A stretch of DNA of 51,543 nt, taken from a virus. Of this stretch, positions 17,339 to 24,633 are shown piece after piece. The notes beneath the pieces are model-generated. The model was not told the origin of the DNA and ran no database searches. It saw only the letters and a list, made by a program, of their open reading frames with translations. Numbering within the stretch: position 1 is the stretch's first letter; each line of letters starts with the position of its first letter. Both the position numbers and the translations under genes were made by a program. The stretch covers positions 1-51,543 of the IMG/VR virus record IMGVR_UViG_3300024054_000001; one strand, written 5' to 3'.

Positions 17339-18460
17339 GTGCAGCTCGCGTCACAGCACCGCCCGATCCGTCGCGAGTCGCCGAGCCAACAGGACGCACG
17401 CATCCGCATGGCGCTGTTGGGCGCGCGTGCAGTCGATCGCGTGATGCCGGTGCTCGACCCTCGCGGCAAGGTCGCGGCGTGGGTCTGCGGCGCACCGTGG
17501 TGGGCACGTGATCGTCGGCCGATGTGGGCACCGGCGCGGCCCGGCGATCGAGCGCACCCGCTCCAGTGCGGCTTCACGACGTACGACGACCTGATCGCCG
17601 AGACCAGCAACGCGGGGAAGATGTATCGCGTCCACTGGTCGAAGGGCGCGACGACAGCGCCCGTCGCGTCGAACTGGTACGACCTGTGGCCCGTTGGCGG
17701 GACTCCGGTCGCTGGCACGTATCCCGGCGCAGCGCGCGTTGCGACGCAGTGGAGCGACACGAGCACAGGGGCCATGTGGTGCCACGGCAACGTGTCGACG
17801 GACACGAAGCACGTGCTCTACGGATACGGCCTGTCGTCGGCCGCGCAGCCGACGCTCCTATTCGTCTACGACAGGGTCCTCACGTACGAGGCGTGTGCTT
17901 TCTCGACGTCGAACCAGACGATGACGAACGGCGTGGCCGCGCAGCGCTACATCAGCGCCGGGCAGCCTGCGCTCAAGGTCATGACGACCTGCCAGACGGC
18001 GCTGGGCGCGACGGCATCGACGTTTACGCAGCTCCGGTACACCGATCAGGACGGCAACACACTCCAGTCGATTCCGACCACGGCACCCAACAACGTGATC
18101 GTCTCGGCCGCTGCGCCGACGGCGACGCTCGGTGCGCGCATCGTCCATCCGTCCGCGTCCGGTGCGACGCTGACCGCAGGCCCGTTCATGCAGCTCGCGG
18201 CCGGCGACGGCGGAGTGCGCTTGATCAACGACTTCACGTGCTCGGGCGCGAACACCGGCACGCTTGCGTTCGTGCTGATGCACCCGATCGCGTGGTTCCC
18301 GCTCACGGGCACGGCAGGCGTGCCGGTGATGCTCGACTTCGTGATGCAGTTGGCCGGGCTGGAGAGGATCTACGACGGTGCGTGTCTCGCGCATGGCGGA
18401 TTCTGGGCGGCGGCGACGGCCGCCACGGTGAGCGGGCACCTGCAAGTCGGCTGGGGGTGA
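17339..18460 (+). CDS. Virion appendage protein of unknown function
   Basis: This 373-residue protein starts with GTG immediately after the previous stop. The first 75 residues are basic (RDRRPMWAPARPGDR). The remainder is beta-rich with small and aromatic residues (YRVHWSKGATTAPVASNWYDLWPVGG and GALFVLMHPIAWFPL-like stretches). Several Cys are scattered without a clear metal motif. Repeated tail-protein phrases such as GTPVAGTYPG occur. It is probably a structural or fibre protein by position and composition. Confidence 0.55.
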   Translation: MQLASQHRPIRRESPSQQDARIRMALLGARAVDRVMPVLDPRGKVAAWVCGAPWWARDRRPMWAPARPGDRAHPLQCGFTTYDDLIAETSNAGKMYRVHWSKGATTAPVASNWYDLWPVGGTPVAGTYPGAARVATQWSDTSTGAMWCHGNVSTDTKHVLYGYGLSSAAQPTLLFVYDRVLTYEACAFSTSNQTMTNGVAAQRYISAGQPALKVMTTCQTALGATASTFTQLRYTDQDGNTLQSIPTTAPNNVIVSAAAPTATLGARIVHPSASGATLTAGPFMQLAAGDGGVRLINDFTCSGANTGTLAFVLMHPIAWFPLTGTAGVPVMLDFVMQLAGLERIYDGACLAHGGFWAAATAATVSGHLQVGWG

Positions 18461-18463
18461 TCC

Positions 18464-19288
18464 GTGGCGCTCGTCGGGACCGTCCCCGGTCAGCGCTGGG
18501 TCACCCCGTCTGCCAGGCAGACGGGGTGGACGGCGCGCAGCGAGGTCGGCGTTGCCCAGACCGACAAGCTCCCATCGAGCGCGACGACGCCCTACAGGCT
18601 GGCGCTCAAGGCCGCCAGCGGATCGGCAGTATCGCTCGCAGCGACGACGGCCGGCGTCTGTACGGCCGCGAGCGCGCTCTCCGTCACACGCGGACTCGCA
18701 GTGGCACCTGCGGGAGCGTCGACCGCATCTGGCGCTCTCAGGCTCGCGGTCGCGCTCCAGTGCTCGAGCGCAGGCACGTCGACCGTCTCCGGCGCACTGA
18801 GCGCCGCCAGGGCGCTCGCCGCGACGTCCGCGGGCGTCTGCTCCGTCTCGGCAGCCATCGCGGTCGCTCGATCACTGGCAGCGACGGCGACGTGCGCGGC
18901 GACATGCTCGGCGGCCGTTTCGGTCACACGTGGCCTCGCTGCGGCGAGCGCGGGCTCCACGACCGTCGCAGGAGCCATCGCGGTCGCGAGGGCCCTGGCC
19001 GCGCTGAGTGCGGGCAACGCGACCGTCGCGGCGTCCGTCACGCTCGCTCGCGCGTTCGCAACGACGAGCACCGGGCACGCGACGGTTGCCGCTGCGCTCA
19101 CCGTCACGGGCAAGCAACCGCTCGCCCCGACGGTCACCGTGGCCGTCGCCTCCCGTCGATCGGTCACCGTCGCGATCGCGCAGCAGCGGTCGTTGACGAT
19201 TGGCGCGACGAATCGCCGATCCGTCACCGTCACCGGCGACGACGCACTCACCGCAGAGATCGCCGCTCGCTCACGACGTTCGAATTGA
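18464..19288 (+). CDS. Repeat-rich appendage protein (eight 20-residue repeats)
   Basis: This 274-residue protein begins with GTG. Residues 58-217 form eight tandem 20-residue units with the approximate pattern L-A-A-x-S-A-G-x-x-T-V-S-x-A-hydrophobic-x-V-A-R-x. The last part (residues 218-270) has a second short repeat built on RRSVTVAI-like phrases. The regular Ala/Val/Gly/Ser alternation suggests a beta-solenoid or fibrous shaft. The composition is extreme in Ala and Ser. Such repeats are common in phage fibres and can vary in number by recombination. Function beyond structure is inference. Confidence 0.7.
   Translation: MALVGTVPGQRWVTPSARQTGWTARSEVGVAQTDKLPSSATTPYRLALKAASGSAVSLAATTAGVCTAASALSVTRGLAVAPAGASTASGALRLAVALQCSSAGTSTVSGALSAARALAATSAGVCSVSAAIAVARSLAATATCAATCSAAVSVTRGLAAASAGSTTVAGAIAVARALAALSAGNATVAASVTLARAFATTSTGHATVAAALTVTGKQPLAPTVTVAVASRRSVTVAIAQQRSLTIGATNRRSVTVTGDDALTAEIAARSRRSN
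18635..19114 (+). repeat. Eight tandem ~60-bp coding repeats
   Basis: The units are exactly 60 bp long and in frame. They are diverged at the DNA level but clear in protein. They encode residues 58-217 of the appendage protein at 18464-19288. Confidence 0.8.
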
Positions 19289-19291
19289 TCC

Positions 19292-19615
19292 ATGGCCAGA
19301 GTCCCGGTCAACAAGCCCGCTCGCGTGACGGCGTCATTCAAGGACGAGTCGGGCAACAAGTACGATCCGTCGATCGTGAAGCTCCGCGTCGGGCTCGTCG
19401 TTCCGCGCAGCGGCCAGCGTCTCTACGAGGCGACGTACATCTACCCGGCCGGCGACGGCGACGGCACGATCGTGAAGGACTCCACGGGCGACTACCACGC
19501 CGACATCACGATGACCGAGGTCGGGTGGCTCCAGTACCAGTGGGAGGGCGACAACGTGCTCGACCCGATCGGCTGGGACCAGATCGATATCGTCAACCCG
19601 CCGTTCTCCGCCTGA
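19292..19615 (+). CDS. Small beta-domain appendage protein
   Basis: This 107-residue protein looks like a single immunoglobulin- or BppU-like beta domain: KPARVTASFKDESGNKYDPSIVKLRVGLVV, then DGTIVKDSTGDYHADITMTEVGWLQYQWEG. It reads like phage proteins that pair a polar/directive term with a quantity (K-x-S-T-G-x-Y). It starts 3 nt after the repeat protein and overlaps the next gene. Confidence 0.6.
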   Translation: MARVPVNKPARVTASFKDESGNKYDPSIVKLRVGLVVPRSGQRLYEATYIYPAGDGDGTIVKDSTGDYHADITMTEVGWLQYQWEGDNVLDPIGWDQIDIVNPPFSA

Positions 19616-19848
19616 TGTCCCTCGTCGTTTCCATCGCCCGCGGCGTGCTCACCACGCAGGACCTCGACCGCGTGAAGCGCGCCTACGGCGTCGCCGAGGC
19701 GAAGCTCCAAGAGCAGGGCTTCACGCCCACGCCCTCCGCGCTCGACCTGCGCGCCGAGTTGCGGCGTCTCGGCGAGCACCTCTCGATTCCCCACGTCCGG
19801 CAGCTCGCGACGCTCGCGAGGATCCGCCTGGCCGACTCCACCGACTGA
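19615..19848 (+). CDS. Small helical protein
   Basis: The 77-residue product is mainly helical (TTQDLDRVKRAYGVAEAKLQEQG and LDLRAELRRLGEHL). It starts at an ATG overlapping the preceding stop (TGATG). No family is recognised. It is the last gene before the lysis region. Confidence 0.55.
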   Translation: MSLVVSIARGVLTTQDLDRVKRAYGVAEAKLQEQGFTPTPSALDLRAELRRLGEHLSIPHVRQLATLARIRLADSTD

Positions 19849-19857
19849 GGTTCCACC

Positions 19858-20502
19858 ATGTTGCTGACCGCATTGTTCGAGCGCCTGATGGCGCTGGCGC
19901 ACCTGTCCGCCTACACGCAGCTCGCGTATCGTCTCGGCGCCGAGTTCGCCGCGTGGGGAGCGTTCTTCTCGCTGTTCTGGCGCGCTCTCCCACAGGCTCG
20001 CCGCGACACGATCGAGCGCTCGTGGCCTCGCCTGGTGGGGCTCGTGCGCGTGCTGATCGCGTGGGGCGTCGACCTCCGCACCGCGGCCGCTGCCGCCGGC
20101 TATCAGATTGTCGCCGGTGTGCCGAAGGCCGACGCGATCGCGCGCAAGAGTGCGACACCGCGGCCGCCCCCGCTGCCGCTCCTGCTCGCCCTCGGACTCG
20201 GTGTGCTCGCGGGATGCCCGAGACTGCCTCCCGTCGACCTGTGTCAGCCAGGCGCGCAGTCGTGCAACGGCGACCGGCCACACGTGTGCTCGCAGTCGCA
20301 GCGCTGGGCGCCGGCGTCGCCGAGGACCTGTGCGAGTGCTGGCCTCGTGTGCTGCTACACGCGCAGCCCGTTCGGGCACGACGTCTACGCGTGTGTGCGC
20401 GCGGCGGCGTGTCTGCCCGAGGGGCCGGTCGAGTCTCCCGCGGTCGGGGACGGTTCTGCTGCAGTGACGACGTCGTCGACGGCAGATGGAGGTGCGCGAT
20501 GA
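19858..20502 (+). CDS. Membrane/lipoprotein hybrid in the lysis region
   Basis: This 214-residue protein has two halves. Residues 1-105 carry hydrophobic/amphipathic helices (EFAAWGAFFSLFWRAL and RLVGLVRVLIAWG). Near residue 110 is a second hydrophobic stretch, LPLLLALGLGVLAGC, which is a textbook lipobox (L-A-G-C). The remainder is Cys-rich: CQPGAQSCNGDRPHVCSQSQRW, then three more Cys. The pattern CxPGxxxCxGDxxxxCS is common in Myxococcota lipoproteins. A holin-like membrane part fused to, or overlapping in frame with, an o-spanin-like lipoprotein is possible. An internal start near 20118 (GTG) could yield the lipoprotein alone. Function is inference from position next to the lysis enzymes. 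Confidence 0.55.
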   Translation: MLLTALFERLMALAHLSAYTQLAYRLGAEFAAWGAFFSLFWRALPQARRDTIERSWPRLVGLVRVLIAWGVDLRTAAAAAGYQIVAGVPKADAIARKSATPRPPPLPLLLALGLGVLAGCPRLPPVDLCQPGAQSCNGDRPHVCSQSQRWAPASPRTCASAGLVCCYTRSPFGHDVYACVRAAACLPEGPVESPAVGDGSAAVTTSSTADGGAR

Positions 20503-21128
20503 TCTCGCTCGTTCTCGCGATGCAGTTCGCTCGGCAGATGGCCGAGCGGTTCCACGCTCGACTCGTTCGAAAGAGCGACGCGATCGAGATGAAGCTCGTC
20601 GCGGCCGCGCTCGAGGCCGCCCGTCTGTTCGGCGCGCGTCTCCCGTCGACCGACGAGTTCCTCACGCGCTACGCCACGACGATCGGGCCCATGATCTACC
20701 TGCCCGACTCGATGTGGGACGACCCTCGCGCTCTCGTCGAGGTCGTGACGCACGAGTGCCAACACGTCCGGCAGTTCTGGCGTGGCAGCGGCGACGGCGT
20801 CGCAGGACCGACCGACAGGGACCTGCCGGGTGGATTCGGGTTCGGGTGGCTGTACCTCACTCAGGGCGAGGCGCGCGTGCGGTTCGAAGCCGAGGCGTAC
20901 GTCGCGGGCCTCGAGGCGACCGTGATCGGCATCGGTGAGCCGCTGCCGACGTCGCTCGAGCCGCTCGTCCAACCACTCGAGGGCGGCTACGCGCTCAACG
21001 ACGGCGAGATCGCGCTCGCTCGCGGTCTGCTCGAGGTCGGCGCGACGCAGGTCGCCCAGGGCGTCGCCCTCACCGACGCGGGGCAGACGGCGGTCGAGCT
21101 GCTCCGGCAGCTCGGGGTCGGGCGATGA
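20499..21128 (+). CDS. HExxH zinc-metallopeptidase-like protein
   Basis: This 209-residue protein carries TH-HECQH-V at residues 85-89, a zincin motif, within a helix. A second acidic cluster, RFEAEAYVAGLE (residues 129-139), could supply the third ligand (Glu130 or Glu132), as in gluzincins. No signal peptide is obvious, although the start MISLVLAMQFARQM is mildly hydrophobic. It lies between the lipoprotein hybrid and the amidase, with overlapping starts and stops, so it is probably a lysis- or envelope-related enzyme. Substrate is unknown. Confidence 0.62.
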   Translation: MISLVLAMQFARQMAERFHARLVRKSDAIEMKLVAAALEAARLFGARLPSTDEFLTRYATTIGPMIYLPDSMWDDPRALVEVVTHECQHVRQFWRGSGDGVAGPTDRDLPGGFGFGWLYLTQGEARVRFEAEAYVAGLEATVIGIGEPLPTSLEPLVQPLEGGYALNDGEIALARGLLEVGATQVAQGVALTDAGQTAVELLRQLGVGR

Positions 21129-21178
21129 TGCTCGACGATCCCGACCGCTTCGACGCTGCGCCGTGGTGCGCGTCGTGA
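21125..21178 (+). CDS. 17-codon mini-ORF coupling to the amidase gene
   Basis: The ATG at 21125 overlaps the stop of the preceding gene (ATGATGA). The ORF runs MMLDDPDRFDAAPWCAS and stops at 21176-21178, and its stop overlaps the GTG at 21175 as GTGA. Both junctions match the overlap style of this genome. It may be a translated peptide or simply a coupling device. Alternatively the amidase starts at GTG 21163 or 21166 and this ORF is chance. Confidence 0.35.
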   Translation: MMLDDPDRFDAAPWCAS

Positions 21179-22038
21179 GCGGCCTCATCCTCGACGGCCG
21201 CGTCGTGCCGGTGCCCGGCGTCGACGTGCACTCCTACCTCGACGACGACCGGATCCCGGAGGCCACGGATGGCTACCGGCTCCGTCGCCGTCCGGTCGGC
21301 CCGAAGCGTGACGCGGCCGACGGCCCGTGGATTCGCGCGATCGTGCTGCACACGGTGCATGGCAAGCGTGGCGGCACGCTGCGCGCCGGACTCGGTCCAC
21401 CGTCGCAGCGAGACGTCTGGTACGCGCAGTACCAGGCGCGCACGCCCCGCGACGTCTCGTGGGACTACACCGTCGACACCGACGGGAGTGTCGCTGTGTC
21501 GAACGACCCGCTGCGCCGCGCGAGCTGGCACGCCGGGGGCGTCAACCGCCTCACGATCGGCATCGAGCTGGTGCAGGAGTCCGACGGCTCGCTCTGGATG
21601 GGGCAGCTCGACGTGCTCGTGCGCGTGCTCGACGTGCTCACGCGCGAACTGCGCATCCAGCGGCAGGTGCCGTTCGTGCCCGGCCAGGGCGCGCAGCGAG
21701 ACGTGTTCCCGCGGCTGCACAAGGTCGTCTCGACGCCACGACTGCACGAAAAGCCCGGCACCGATCCGGGTGGCGCATCGCTCGTCGGGATCTACGGCCA
21801 TCGCAACCAGACGATCCAGCGCGGCGTGGGCGATCCCACCGACTGGCCGTTCGAGCGCCTGGTCGACGCCGGCTACGAGGCCATGGACATGATGCACGGC
21901 GGCGACATCGACACGTGGCGGGTGCGCCAGGCGCAGCTCGGCATCGGCGTCGACGGGATCGCGGGGCCCGCGACCGTTGCCGCGCTCGAGCACGCCGGAC
22001 ACGCCCACGGTCTCTGGGCCAGTCGGCCGGGGGACTGA
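21175..22038 (+). CDS. Endolysin: N-acetylmuramoyl-L-alanine amidase with peptidoglycan-binding C-terminus
   Basis: This 287-residue protein is a type-2 amidase, cutting the bond between MurNAc and the stem peptide. Seen features: AIVLHTVHG with the first zinc His, the WDYTVDTDGSV strand, SWHAGGVNRLTIGIELV, YGHRNQ with the second His, and DPTDWP with a final Asp ligand. The last 50 residues (DTWRVRQAQLGIGVDGIAGPATVAALE) match a peptidoglycan-binding repeat. The chosen start GTG 21175 overlaps the stop of the mini-ORF (GTGA); GTG at 21163 or 21166 would add 3-4 residues. No signal peptide is seen, so release would need a holin. It overlaps the next gene. Confidence 0.85.
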   Translation: MSGLILDGRVVPVPGVDVHSYLDDDRIPEATDGYRLRRRPVGPKRDAADGPWIRAIVLHTVHGKRGGTLRAGLGPPSQRDVWYAQYQARTPRDVSWDYTVDTDGSVAVSNDPLRRASWHAGGVNRLTIGIELVQESDGSLWMGQLDVLVRVLDVLTRELRIQRQVPFVPGQGAQRDVFPRLHKVVSTPRLHEKPGTDPGGASLVGIYGHRNQTIQRGVGDPTDWPFERLVDAGYEAMDMMHGGDIDTWRVRQAQLGIGVDGIAGPATVAALEHAGHAHGLWASRPGD

Positions 22039-22469
22039 TGGTCGCCCGCCTGCTCGTCGCCCTGCTCTCGCTCCTGCGCGGGCCGCAGTCCGCGTGCATC
22101 GAGTCCCGCCGGGATGTGATCATCGCCGCGGCCGAGGCCGGCGAGCGCGACCACGGCGTGCCGCCGGTGATCCTGCTCGTGATCGGCTTCGCCGAGAGTC
22201 ACCTCGGATGCGACGTCGGCGAGGGCGGCGGGTGGGGCGCCCCGATCTCGCGCACGCGCCGGCACACGGCCGGCACACCCGACCACGCTGCACGGGCGCT
22301 CGCCCGCAGCTACGAGGTCTGCGGCACCTGGCTCGGCGCCGTCTCGCGCTTCCGGTGCGGCCTCTGCCGCTGCCCGAGGCTGCGCGGCTACGACCCGACC
22401 GACGCGATGCGCCTGGTCGACCGCGTCTCGACGAGGGCCGGGACGCCGGCGCCGACGGGGGCGCCGTAG
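22038..22469 (+). CDS. Secreted lysozyme/transglycosylase-like protein
   Basis: This 143-residue protein has a hydrophobic leader (residues 2-14) ending near the Ala-Cys of GPQSAC. It also has an SLT-type core: AAAEAGERDHGVPPVILLVIGFAESHLGCDVGEGGGWG, where Glu of A-E-S-H would be the catalytic acid. Six Cys in the C-terminal half suggest disulphides. It overlaps the amidase stop (TGATG). It is probably the second cell-wall enzyme of the lysis region. Domain assignment is by motif only. Confidence 0.62.
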   Translation: MVARLLVALLSLLRGPQSACIESRRDVIIAAAEAGERDHGVPPVILLVIGFAESHLGCDVGEGGGWGAPISRTRRHTAGTPDHAARALARSYEVCGTWLGAVSRFRCGLCRCPRLRGYDPTDAMRLVDRVSTRAGTPAPTGAP

Positions 22470-22541
22470 CTCTCGACGCGACTCGCTCGCTCACGTACTC
22501 TTGAGCCTCACCGGTTGGTGGCGCTCGCCGATCGACCCGTA

Positions 22542-22570
22542 CGCCCGCTCCCTTCGGGGGGCGGGCGTTT
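22542..22570 (+). terminator. Intrinsic terminator between the convergent late and integrase operons
   Basis: An 11-bp stem (CGCCCGCTCCC with GGGGGCGGGCG, one G-T pair) is closed by a TTCG loop at 22553-22556 and followed by TTT. It sits just beyond the last late gene, and its other side abuts the integrase stop (22573), so it may terminate both directions. Confidence 0.8.
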
Positions 22571-22572
22571 CG

Positions 22573-23892
22573 TCATTTCACGACCCGGCGCCGCGTTCGC
22601 TGCTTCACATCTGCTACAGCGGCTCTCGTCTCACGTGGTTTCGCCAACGGCGACGCAGGCTTGGGCAGCCAGATCGCGCGACTTTTAATCCGTTGGTCCA
22701 GGGTTCGATCCCCTGAGGTCCCACTGTTTTTCTCGGCGTTTCCAGCTTCCGTCAGTCCAGGGAGTCCATGGAGTGCTGCCGAGTCCACCGAGACTGCTAC
22801 ACCGGCGCTACAGTCGATCGTCGCAGCGAGTCGTGACGCGAGCGCGTCGGTCGACAGTCGCGCGTAGACGAGTTGCAGCATCGTCGTCGTGCGGTGTCCC
22901 ATGACGGGTGCGATCAACTCGAGCGGCGCGCCCGCGTGACGCAGCCAGGTCGCGCACGTGCGTCGCAGGTCGTTCGGTGTGCACCGCGTGATCGCCGCGT
23001 CCGCGCACTCGGCGCGATCGCACTGCCAGTGCTTCGCGATCGCGGCAGGGCATCGACGCGCGACGCATCCCGCACGCCGACACGCGCGCTCGAGGTCGCG
23101 CATCGGGTTGGACCACGAGCGGAAGAGCTGGGGTGCACGGCCGCCGGCATGCTCAAGCGCGAACGCGAGCATCGCGGACTGCTCGGGTGACACGATCGGA
23201 ACCTCGCGGTCCGACAGCTCGGTCTTCGTGCCGCGGAGGTGCACGCGATCGCCGCGGGCGTCGCCGCGCTCGGCTCGACACGTCTCGCCCCACCGTGCCG
23301 ACGTCGCGAGGATGAACGCCACGCGCGCGGCTCGGTCGGGCTCGAGGGCGCCGAGAAGTCTCTGGGCCTCGGCGAGCGTGAGCGCGCGCGTCCGTGGACG
23401 GTAGCCGCTCTCGACACGCGCCGGCATCACCGCGTCGATCGCGCCCGACCAGGTCCCGCGTCGCAGCGCCAAGCGCAGCGCCGACCGCAGTGTCGTCAGC
23501 TCCTTCGCGATCGTGTGCTCGCTCGTGCGCTCGCGACGTCGCTGCGACAGGTAGCCGTCGATCGTCGCTGCGTCGAGTTGCGCGGCCGGAAGGTCCCCGC
23601 CGAGCACGCGGAGCCACTGAGCGGCGCAGCCAGCGTAGAACTTCACCGTGGCGTGACTGCGGACGCCAGCGACGGCCTGCTCGTGTCGTGCATCGACGAG
23701 GGTCTGCAGGAGCGTTGCTAGGGTCGTCGACCGCCGCGCTGCGCGGGCCGGATCTTGGGCGGCTCGTTCGAGCCCACGAGCCGCAGACTCGGCCGCTCGT
23801 CGATCATGGCAGCGGGTCGAGCGGCACTGCCGCGCGCCCGACGCGTCGTAGAACCAACACCACCAGACCGAACCTCGGCGATAGAGCCGCAT
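22573..23892 (-). CDS. int: Tyrosine-recombinase integrase with attP inside its 3' coding end
   Basis: This 439-residue protein starts at the ATG at 23892, preceded by GAGGAGG at a 7-nt spacing. The longer reading upstream lacks a ribosome site. N-terminus RLYRRGSVWWCWFYDASG resembles arm-type DNA-binding starts. Catalytic features are R200 (SARWGE), K223 (GTKTE), R310 (PNDLRRTCATW), H333 (MGH) and Y343 (LVYARL). The box II His of HxxR is Asn307 here. Residues 390-404 are encoded by the tRNA-like attP core, and residues 405-439 lie beyond it. Integration therefore changes the C-terminus, as known for phage Mx8 IntP. It is last in the leftward operon. Confidence 0.92.
   Translation of the reverse strand: MRLYRRGSVWWCWFYDASGARQCRSTRCHDRRAAESAARGLERAAQDPARAARRSTTLATLLQTLVDARHEQAVAGVRSHATVKFYAGCAAQWLRVLGGDLPAAQLDAATIDGYLSQRRRERTSEHTIAKELTTLRSALRLALRRGTWSGAIDAVMPARVESGYRPRTRALTLAEAQRLLGALEPDRAARVAFILATSARWGETCRAERGDARGDRVHLRGTKTELSDREVPIVSPEQSAMLAFALEHAGGRAPQLFRSWSNPMRDLERACRRAGCVARRCPAAIAKHWQCDRAECADAAITRCTPNDLRRTCATWLRHAGAPLELIAPVMGHRTTTMLQLVYARLSTDALASRLAATIDCSAGVAVSVDSAALHGLPGLTEAGNAEKNSGTSGDRTLDQRIKSRAIWLPKPASPLAKPRETRAAVADVKQRTRRRVVK
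22682..22723 (+). other. attP: attP core: 3' half of tRNA-Lys (anticodon TTT)
   Basis: From the anticodon loop onward the sequence forms a tRNA 3' half: loop CTTTTAA (22682-22688), stem TCCGT, 5-nt variable loop TGGTC, T-arm CAGGG-TTCGATC-CCCTG (perfect 5 bp), acceptor AGGTCCC and discriminator A at 22723. No CCA is encoded, and the 5' half is missing. The base upstream (CGCGA) does not pair with the anticodon stem, so similarity begins at the anticodon loop, typical for phage attP cores in tRNA genes. It lies inside the integrase coding sequence. Confidence 0.88.
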
Positions 23893-24086
23893 CGGATCGC
23901 CTCCTCGAGCTGCCGCGAATACTGTTGCCACCGGTCGGCCGGGACACGCAAGAACCCTCTCGCCCCACGCTCGCGCCCGGCCGCGCGTCGCAGGTGCTCG
24001 TACGCGAGCGATCGGCTGCATCCGAGCGCCGCCTGCACGTCGTCGACGCCGAGCCACTTCTGCACATGGGGGAGGGGAGCGGTCAT
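23718..24086 (-). CDS. Putative excisionase (HTH recombination directionality factor)
   Basis: This 122-residue protein is encoded just upstream of int. Residues 8-50 read as a winged-helix/excisionase HTH: KWLGVDDVQAALGCSRSLAYEHLRRA, then GFLRVPADRWQQY. The ATG at 24086 overlaps the upstream stop by 4 nt. The C-terminal half is basic and low in complexity. Its last 175 nt overlap the int coding sequence in another frame, which is long for a phage. Xis function is inferred from position and fold. Confidence 0.65.
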   Translation of the reverse strand: MTAPLPHVQKWLGVDDVQAALGCSRSLAYEHLRRAAGRERGARGFLRVPADRWQQYSRQLEEAIRCGSIAEVRSGGVGSTTRRARGSAARPAAMIDERPSLRLVGSNEPPKIRPAQRGGRRP

Positions 24087-24250
24087 CGACGCACCCATCC
24101 CGCGAGCACGTGTTCGGCGACTCGTCGCCAGCCCTCGCGCGCGCGCTCGGAGAGCGAGTGCCAGTGCCCCGGCGACCACGGCTGACGCCAATACGCGCAC
24201 TCCAGGCGCGAGGCGAGGTCGTCGAGCGGCGTGAGCGGCGGGCGGGTCAT
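24083..24250 (-). CDS. Small protein of the leftward operon
   Basis: This 55-residue protein (MTRPPLTPLDDLASRLECAY start) has no recognised family. It overlaps both neighbours by 4 nt (ATGA), which is the main support for it being a gene. It ends in an amphipathic helix (SERAREGWRRVAEHVLAGW). Confidence 0.55.
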   Translation of the reverse strand: MTRPPLTPLDDLASRLECAYWRQPWSPGHWHSLSERAREGWRRVAEHVLAGWVRR

Positions 24251-24633
24251 CGCGGATTCACCGGCTCGAGTTCTTTCGGGCCACGCCTTCCGTCCGTGCC
24301 GAGCACGATCGCCCGCAGCACGCGGGTGTGAGAGAGTCGGACATGCGGCTGCCATTCGGCGGCCGTCGCTCGCTGGATCTCGATCACGCACTCGCGGATC
24401 GCGCCCACGAGCGCACCGATCCGAGCCGGCACGACGTCTCCATCCGTGGCGCCAAGCAGCGCAATGGACGAGCGTTCCAAGTCGTCGGCCGCTTCGCGAA
24501 TCGCATCGATGCGTCGATCGAGGTCGTAATTGATCGCGCGCGCGCCCCACAGTGCGCTCGCCGTGCATTCGGGGCACGGCTTGTGGTCGTTGTACCGTCG
24601 GCGATGAGACACGCAAAGAGACCACTTGATCAT
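24247..24633 (-). CDS. Helical protein with N-terminal zinc-ribbon-like motif
   Basis: This 128-residue protein has an N-terminal C-x2-H...H-x-x-C-x-x-C cluster (SLCVSHRRRYNDHKPCPECT), possibly a zinc site, and a helical middle (AINYDLDRRIDAIREAADDL). No family is recognised. It overlaps neighbours by 4 nt on both sides. Confidence 0.55.
   Translation of the reverse strand: MIKWSLCVSHRRRYNDHKPCPECTASALWGARAINYDLDRRIDAIREAADDLERSSIALLGATDGDVVPARIGALVGAIRECVIEIQRATAAEWQPHVRLSHTRVLRAIVLGTDGRRGPKELEPVNPR

Noticed and set aside
18635-19114. CRISPR array
   Set aside because: The 60-bp units are diverged, contiguous and coding, with no spacers.
22682-22723. A complete tRNA gene
   Set aside because: Only the 3' half is present. 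The 5' half and the matching anticodon-stem strand are missing, so it is an attachment core.
22573-24057. Integrase starting at 24057
   Set aside because: The extra 55 residues are low complexity and overlap xis. GAGGAGG before 23892 gives the real start.
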